Shown here one piece after another: positions 59,336 to 64,000 of a stretch of DNA of 64,000 nt. The stretch is from NCBI GenBank assembly GCA_030167125.1, contig CP126531.1, positions 2,520,578 to 2,584,577 of the forward strand. The letters run 5' to 3'. Numbering within the stretch: position 1 is the stretch's first letter; each line of letters opens with the position of its first letter. The translations under genes and the position numbers were made by a program. The notes under the pieces are model-generated. The model did not search any database. It was not told the origin of the DNA and saw only the letters and a program-made list of their open reading frames with translations. Source of the stretch: Rhodanobacteraceae bacterium (lineage in GTDB: Bacteria > Pseudomonadota > Gammaproteobacteria > Xanthomonadales > Rhodanobacteraceae).

Positions 59336-60553
59336 ATGAATCGTCGTGTCGTCATCACCGGAGTCGGTGCGATCTGCGCGCTGGGCCATGACGCGCGCGC
59401 GATCTGGCAGGGCATGCGCGAAGGGCGCAGCGCGATCGCGCCGCTCGCGGGCTTCGAGAACGAGGACATGCGCGTCAAGATCGCGGCGCAGGTGCGCGAT
59501 TACGACCCGCACGCGCATTTCGATCCGAAGAAACTGGTGCTGCTGGATCGCGTGTCGCAATTCGCGGTGATCGCCGCGCGCGAGGCCGTCGCGCAATCGG
59601 GCATCGACTTCGCGCAAGGCGACTTGCGCCAGCGCAGTGCCTGCGTGGTCGGCACCGGCACCGGCGGCGAGGAAACCAACGACGAGGGTTCGCGCCGTCT
59701 ATACGGCGAGCACAACCCGCGCCTGCATCCGCTGTCGATCGTGCGCCGGATGATGAGCGCGCCGGCGTCGCAGGTATCGATCGAGTTCGGCATCACCGGC
59801 CCGAGCTTCGCGGTCTCCAGCGCCTGCGCCTCGGCCAACCACGCCTTCGCGCAGGCGTTCTCGCTGGTGCGCTCGGGCGTCGCAGACGTCGCGCTGGCGG
59901 GCGGCACCGAAGCCTGCATCGTGCTGGGTGTGTTGCGCGCGTGGGAAGCGATGCGAGTGCTGTCCGATGACACCTGCCGCCCGTTCTGCAAGCAGCGCCG
60001 CGGCCTGGTGCTGGGCGAAGGTGCGGGCATGATCGTGCTGGAAGACTTCGACCACGCGCGGGCGCGTGGCGCGGAGATCCTCGCCGAGTTCGCCGGCGCC
60101 GGCATGAGCGCCGACGCCGGCGACATCGTGATGCCGTCCGACGTGGGCGCGGCGCGCGCGATGAGCGCGGCGCTGCGCGACGCGCACCTAAACGCCGACG
60201 ACATCGACTACATCAACGCCCACGGCACCGCGACGCCTGCCAACGATCCCACCGAAACCCGTGCGATCCACATGGCGCTCGGCGAACACGCGAAGCGCGT
60301 CGCGGTATCCTCCACCAAGTCCGTGCACGGCCACGCGCTGGGCGCCGCCGGCGCACTGGAAATCGTCGCCGCGCTCGGCGCGCTGCACGATGGCGTGATT
60401 CCGCCCACGGCCAATTTCATCGACCCCGATCCCGAGTGCGACCTCGACTACGTGCCGAACACCGCGCGCGAAACACCGGTACGCACGGCGCTGTCGAATG
60501 CTTTCGCGTTCGGCGGACTCAATGCCGTGGTGGCGCTGAAGCGCGCGGCGTAG
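59336..60553 (+). CDS. Beta-ketoacyl-ACP synthase (KAS II / FabF-like)
   Basis: This 405-residue condensing enzyme has the Cys-His-His triad Cys164 (SSACASANHA), His296 (AHGTATPAND) and His333 (VHGHALGAAG), all in place. It is a separate family member from the housekeeping FabF, given its adjacent atypical acyl carrier protein. It probably extends an acyl chain on that carrier. It closes the coupled block beginning at 57296; the next gene is on the opposite strand. Confidence 0.92.
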   Translation: MNRRVVITGVGAICALGHDARAIWQGMREGRSAIAPLAGFENEDMRVKIAAQVRDYDPHAHFDPKKLVLLDRVSQFAVIAAREAVAQSGIDFAQGDLRQRSACVVGTGTGGEETNDEGSRRLYGEHNPRLHPLSIVRRMMSAPASQVSIEFGITGPSFAVSSACASANHAFAQAFSLVRSGVADVALAGGTEACIVLGVLRAWEAMRVLSDDTCRPFCKQRRGLVLGEGAGMIVLEDFDHARARGAEILAEFAGAGMSADAGDIVMPSDVGAARAMSAALRDAHLNADDIDYINAHGTATPANDPTETRAIHMALGEHAKRVAVSSTKSVHGHALGAAGALEIVAALGALHDGVIPPTANFIDPDPECDLDYVPNTARETPVRTALSNAFAFGGLNAVVALKRAA

Positions 60554-60590
60554 CGCCGCAGCAGCGCGCGCAAGCATCGCTGCCGGTCAG

Positions 60591-61532
60591 TCACTCGTCA
60601 TCCGATCCTTCGTTGACGCCTTCGAACAGGAAGGTCGAGAGATAACGCTCGCCGGTGTCGGGCAGCATCGCGAGCAGCACCGAACCCTGCGGCGCCTTCC
60701 TGGCAACCTCCAGGGCCGCGGCGACGGTGGCGCCGGATGACAGGCCGCAGAAGATGCCTTCTTCCCGCGCGAGCCGCCGCGCGGTATCGCGCGCCAGCAC
60801 CTCGTCGACCGGCACGATCTCGTCGGCGATGGTGCGGCTCAAAACCTTCGGCAGGAAATCCGGCGTCCAGCCCTGGATCTTGTGCGGATGCCATTCGCCG
60901 CCGGCCAGCAACGCTGCGTTCGAAGGCTCGGTCGCGATGATCTTGATGTCCGGACGCGCGAGCTTCAGTACTTCGCCCGCGCCGGTGATGGTGCCGCCGG
61001 TGCCCCAGCCGCTGACGAAGTAATCGAGCCGCCGGCCGGCGAAATCGCGCAGGATTTCCGGACCGGTGGTGCTGCGATGGTACGCGGGATTGGCTTCGTT
61101 CTCGAATTGGCGCGCGAGGAACCAGCCGTGCTGCTTCGCGAGTTCCTCGGCCTTGCGCACCATGCCGGTGCCGCGCTCCGCGGCCGGCGTCAGGATCACC
61201 TTCGCGCCGTAGGCGCGCATCAGCTTGCGCCGCTCGATCGAAAACGAATCCGACATCACCGCCACGAACGGATAGCCGCGCGCGGCGCACACCATCGCCA
61301 GCGCGACGCCCGTGTTTCCGGATGTCGCTTCGACCACGGTCTGGCCGGGCTTCAGCTCGCCGCGCTGCTCCGCGTCCAGGATGATGGCGATGGCCAGCCG
61401 ATCCTTCACCGAGCCGCCGGGGTTGAACGCTTCGACCTTGGCGTACAGCGCGACGTGTTGCGGCGCGATGCGATGCAGTTTCACGATCGGCGTGCCGCCG
61501 ATGGTGTCGAGGATGCTTTCGTGCAGGGGCAT
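60591..61532 (-). CDS. cysK: Cysteine synthase A
   Basis: This 313-residue PLP enzyme makes cysteine from O-acetylserine and sulfide. Lys43 (GGSVKDR) is the Schiff-base lysine, TSGNTGVALAMV the substrate loop, and GTGGTITGAG the phosphate loop. A second, less typical paralogue lies at 62017. It is convergent with the ketoacyl-synthase gene. Confidence 0.94.
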   Translation of the reverse strand: MPLHESILDTIGGTPIVKLHRIAPQHVALYAKVEAFNPGGSVKDRLAIAIILDAEQRGELKPGQTVVEATSGNTGVALAMVCAARGYPFVAVMSDSFSIERRKLMRAYGAKVILTPAAERGTGMVRKAEELAKQHGWFLARQFENEANPAYHRSTTGPEILRDFAGRRLDYFVSGWGTGGTITGAGEVLKLARPDIKIIATEPSNAALLAGGEWHPHKIQGWTPDFLPKVLSRTIADEIVPVDEVLARDTARRLAREEGIFCGLSSGATVAAALEVARKAPQGSVLLAMLPDTGERYLSTFLFEGVNEGSDDE

Positions 61533-61689
61533 GGCTTTGACCTCTCATCTGCCAGAGGCGGCGCGGGCGTCCAGCCTAGCCGCCGGCGATTAGAAATCCG
61601 TTAGGCTTCGCGACGGGTCAACCGAAGCGCGGACACTGCGTTGTGTTGCCGGGGATTCTCGTTTCCACTTCGTGCCGAAGGAGATCATC

Positions 61690-61971
61690 ATGTCCCGTCG
61701 CATTACGTCCGTCGTGTTCGCCGTGCCCCTGCTGCTGGCCGGTTTCGCCGCTTCCGCGCAGACGCCGCCGCGCAATGTCAGCGCGCACCGCCACCCGAAT
61801 CTCGCCGCCGCGCAGCGCCTGGTGGACCGCGCCTACCAGCGCGTGGTCGACGCGCAGCGCGCCAACGAGTTCGACCTGGATGGCCACGCTGCGCACGCCA
61901 AGGCCTTGCTGGAACAGGCCGACGCCGAGTTGAAGGCTGCCGCGCAGGCCTCGAACCAGAACCACCGCTGA
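61690..61971 (+). CDS. Small secreted hypothetical protein
   Basis: This 93-residue protein starts at ATG 61690, preceded by AAGGAG. Residues 1-23 are a signal peptide (ending ASAQ). The mature part is helical and rich in Ala, His, Arg and Gln: HRHPNLAAAQRLVDRAYQRV and AKALLEQADAELKAAAQASN. It may form a periplasmic helical hairpin. I do not recognise a characterised family. It stands between two minus-strand cysteine synthase genes. Confidence 0.72.
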   Translation: MSRRITSVVFAVPLLLAGFAASAQTPPRNVSAHRHPNLAAAQRLVDRAYQRVVDAQRANEFDLDGHAAHAKALLEQADAELKAAAQASNQNHR

Positions 61972-62016
61972 TCCATCCTGCATGGCGATCCGCCACCTGC
62001 CGCGGATCGCCATGCT

Positions 62017-63057
62017 TCAGGCGACATTCCGAAGTGCGCGGTCGGGAAATGCCCGATCGAGCCACGCGGGCACCGGAATGTTTTTCGCGCGCAGGAATTC
62101 GGGATTGAAGAGTTTCTTCGCATAGCGCGTGCCGGCATCCGCCAGCACGGTGACGATCACGCGGCCGGGTCCGAGTTCGCGCGCGAGACGGATCGCACCG
62201 GCGACATTGACGCCGGATGAGCCGCCGAGGCACAGGCCTTCTTCCGCGAGCAACGCGTGCAGCAGCGGCACCGATTCGGTGTCCGGGATGCCGTAGGCGG
62301 TGTCGATTGGCGCGCCTTCGAAATTGGCGGTGATGCGGCTGGAGCCGATGCCCTCGGTGATGGAATTGCCTTCGGCGATGAGTTCGCCGCGGTTGACGAA
62401 GTTCGCCAGCGCGGAGCCGGCCGGATCGGCCAGCGCGATCCGCACCTCCGGCTTGCACGCTTTCAATCCGCGCGCGACGCCCGCGAGCGTGCCGCCGGTC
62501 CCGGCGGCGCAGACGAAACCATCGACCTCACCGCCGGTTTCGCTCCAGATTTCCACCGCGGTCGTCGCGGCGTGGAAATCGCGGTTGGCGGTGTTGTCGA
62601 ACTGGTTGGCGAACCACGCGCTGCCGGGTCGCCTTTCGTTGAGTGATTCCGCGAGCGCACACGCAACGTGCACGTAGTGTCTCGGGTCGGCGAATTTCGC
62701 CGCGGGCACCAGCCGTACTTCGGCGCCGGTCAGCCGCAGCGCGTCGATCTTCTCGGCGCTCTGCGTTTCCGGCATCACGATGATGCTGCGGTAGCCGCGG
62801 CTGGCGCCGAGCAATGCAAGGCCAATGCCGGTGTTGCCGGCGGTGCCTTCGACCAGCGTTCCGCCGGGCCGGATCAGGCCGCGCTTCTCGGCGTCGGTGA
62901 GCAAACCCAGCGCGGTGCGGTCCTTGATCGAACCGCCCGGGTTCAGCCACTCGGCCTTGCCCAGGATTTCGCAGCGCGTCGCCTCGGACGCACGCCGCAG
63001 GCGGATCAGCGGCGTGTGCCCGAGGGCGGCGGCGAAATCGGCGCGGGCGTCGATCAT
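62017..63057 (-). CDS. Second cysteine synthase-like PLP enzyme
   Basis: This 346-residue enzyme has Lys45 (GGSIKDR), TAGNTGIGLALL, AAGTGGTLAGVARG and GGSSGVNVAGA motifs, so it is a fold-type II beta-family PLP enzyme. It differs from CysK in the Asn/Ser loop (TAGNTG rather than TSGNTG) and is longer, ending with FLRAKNIPVPAWLDRAF. The reaction may be cysteine or a related beta-replacement. It overlaps the peroxiredoxin stop by 4 bp. Confidence 0.87.
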   Translation of the reverse strand: MIDARADFAAALGHTPLIRLRRASEATRCEILGKAEWLNPGGSIKDRTALGLLTDAEKRGLIRPGGTLVEGTAGNTGIGLALLGASRGYRSIIVMPETQSAEKIDALRLTGAEVRLVPAAKFADPRHYVHVACALAESLNERRPGSAWFANQFDNTANRDFHAATTAVEIWSETGGEVDGFVCAAGTGGTLAGVARGLKACKPEVRIALADPAGSALANFVNRGELIAEGNSITEGIGSSRITANFEGAPIDTAYGIPDTESVPLLHALLAEEGLCLGGSSGVNVAGAIRLARELGPGRVIVTVLADAGTRYAKKLFNPEFLRAKNIPVPAWLDRAFPDRALRNVA

Positions 63058-63686
63058 GCAATCGCCGCCTTGGCGAAGCGCAGGTAAGGCTTGACCTTGC
63101 GCACGCCCTCGAAGCGCGCCTCGACTTCGGCATCCGACAACTTCGGCGACGCCACGATGTCCTCGCCCGGCTGCCAGTTCACCGGCGTCGAAACCGGATG
63201 CCGGTCGGTGAGCTGCAGCGCGTCGATGGTGCGCAGGATTTCATCGACGTTGCGGCCGACGCTGGGCGGATAGGTGAGCGTGGTGCGCACCTTGCGCTGC
63301 GGATCGATGATGAACACCGAACGCACGGTGACCTTGGGATCGGCTTCGGGGTGGAACATGCCGTACAGCCGCGCGACCTCGAGATCCGGATCGGCGAGGA
63401 TCGGGTAGTTCACCTCCGCGCCGCCGACGTCGGCGATGTCCTTCGCCCACTTCCTGTGCTCATCGACGGGATCGACCGAGAGGCCGAGGATTTTCACGCC
63501 GCGCTCCTCGAATTCGCCCTGGCGGCGCGCGAACGCGCCGAGTTCGGTGGTGCAGATCGGCGTGAAGTCCTTGGGATGCGAAAAGAACACGACCCAGTGG
63601 TCGCGCGCGTAAGCGTTGAAGTGCAGCGAGCCCTGCGTGGAATCGAGCGAGAAGTCGGGGGCGGTCTGGCCCAGTTGCAAACTCAT
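63054..63686 (-). CDS. 1-Cys peroxiredoxin (Prx6 type)
   Basis: This 210-residue peroxidase has a single cysteine, Cys45 (DFTPICTTEL), with no resolving Cys elsewhere, so it is the 1-Cys Prx6 group. HPKDFTP, SVDPVDEHRKWAKDI and the C-terminal dimer arm (VSTPVNWQPGEDI) are typical. It reduces peroxides using an external thiol. It is translationally coupled to the cysteine-synthase-like gene, which follows in the same direction. Confidence 0.94.
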   Translation of the reverse strand: MSLQLGQTAPDFSLDSTQGSLHFNAYARDHWVVFFSHPKDFTPICTTELGAFARRQGEFEERGVKILGLSVDPVDEHRKWAKDIADVGGAEVNYPILADPDLEVARLYGMFHPEADPKVTVRSVFIIDPQRKVRTTLTYPPSVGRNVDEILRTIDALQLTDRHPVSTPVNWQPGEDIVASPKLSDAEVEARFEGVRKVKPYLRFAKAAIA

Positions 63687-63711
63687 GGTGGTTTCCTCGG
63701 GTTGAAAGACA

Positions 63712-64000
63712 TCAGGCAGCGTGTGCGACGGAATGGATTTGGTCGCGACATCGTTCGACGTTCGCCGCGCACTGCGCTTGCGCGGTGACCTCGCCGACGA
63801 TCAGCAGCGCGGGTGCACGCACGCCGTGCTCGCGCGCCAGCGCCGGCAGGTTGGCCAATGTACCGATCAGCTTGCGCTGTTGCGGCAACGAACCGTTCTC
63901 GACCAGCACGCACGGCGTGTCCGCGGCGCGGCCCTTCGCGATCAGCGCGCGCGACAGGGATTCGAGCTCGTCGACGCCCATGTAGATCGCGAGCGTTTGT
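63712..64000 (-). CDS. Uroporphyrinogen-III C-methyltransferase (C-terminal part, cut by window edge)
   Basis: About 95 C-terminal residues are visible, ending with a stop at 63712. They read QTLAIYMGVDELESLS, ADTPCVLVENGSLPQQRKLIGTL and ALLIVGEV, the C-terminal part of the CobA/SUMT domain. It makes precorrin-2 for siroheme, the cofactor of sulfite reductase, and for cobalamin. The stop is 26 bp before the peroxiredoxin start, so the genes likely share a transcript. The N-terminus lies outside the window. Confidence 0.85.
   Translation of the reverse strand, partial: QTLAIYMGVDELESLSRALIAKGRAADTPCVLVENGSLPQQRKLIGTLANLPALAREHGVRAPALLIVGEVTAQAQCAANVERCRDQIHSVAHAA

Overview
The window is about 66% GC and densely coded on both strands. 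Its gene neighbourhoods (rhlB / trxA-rho, rpsU / tsaD-folB-folK, mltB-rlpA-dacC-ybeD-lipB, split nrdJ) are those of a gammaproteobacterium of the order Xanthomonadales, probably a Rhodanobacteraceae-type genome. Most of it is ordinary chromosomal backbone. It contains one intein, one frameshifted regulator and many short interspersed repeats, but no prophage, IS element or CRISPR array.

Layout. 1-6.1 kb: rhlB (cut by the window edge), trxA, rho, a secreted ankyrin protein, a LOG-family hydrolase, tRNA-Arg(CCG) with a nearby copy of its 3' end, a ClC channel and tRNA-Met. 6.4-16 kb: phasin, pirin, DUF4336, UPF0149, xthA, a GPP34 protein, an M17 aminopeptidase, a PstS-like/LysM fusion and an HtrA protease. 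16-21 kb: cobalamin-dependent ribonucleotide reductase, with nrdJa interrupted by an intein exactly at the catalytic cysteine, a histone H1-like gene, and nrdJb. 21-29.5 kb: a DMT transporter beside a frameshifted MocR regulator, a methyltransferase, an EEP-family enzyme, an MFS transporter and an MBL-fold protein. 29.6-37.4 kb: a cell-wall and lipoate block (mltB, rlpA, dacC, ybeD, lipB) followed by prc. 37.5-43 kb: uvrD, an Mrr-type endonuclease, and a patatin/WYL-regulator pair.

43-50.4 kb encodes a membrane-bound molybdoenzyme resembling SoeABC (cytoplasmic-facing sulfite dehydrogenase). A SLC13/TrkA-C permease and a 600-bp inverted-repeat element are lodged between subunits A and B. 50.5-57.1 kb: a DUF481 protein, yqeY, rpsU, tsaD, folB, folK, EcsC, pteridine reductase and NDUFAF7-like. 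57.3-60.6 kb is a tightly coupled five-gene set: two EamA/SMR-like proteins, an alpha/beta hydrolase, an atypical acyl carrier protein and a ketoacyl synthase. I cannot assign it to a known pathway and regard it as the best candidate for an uncharacterised lipid system. 60.6-64 kb carries sulfur metabolism: two cysteine synthases, a 1-Cys peroxiredoxin and a uroporphyrinogen-III methyltransferase (siroheme).

The most unusual feature is the behaviour of the repeats. Several families of palindromic elements that also lie between genes here sit in frame inside conserved genes (uvrD, twice in soeA, soeB). They also appear to supply the N-terminal codons of lipB and the C-terminal codons of folK.
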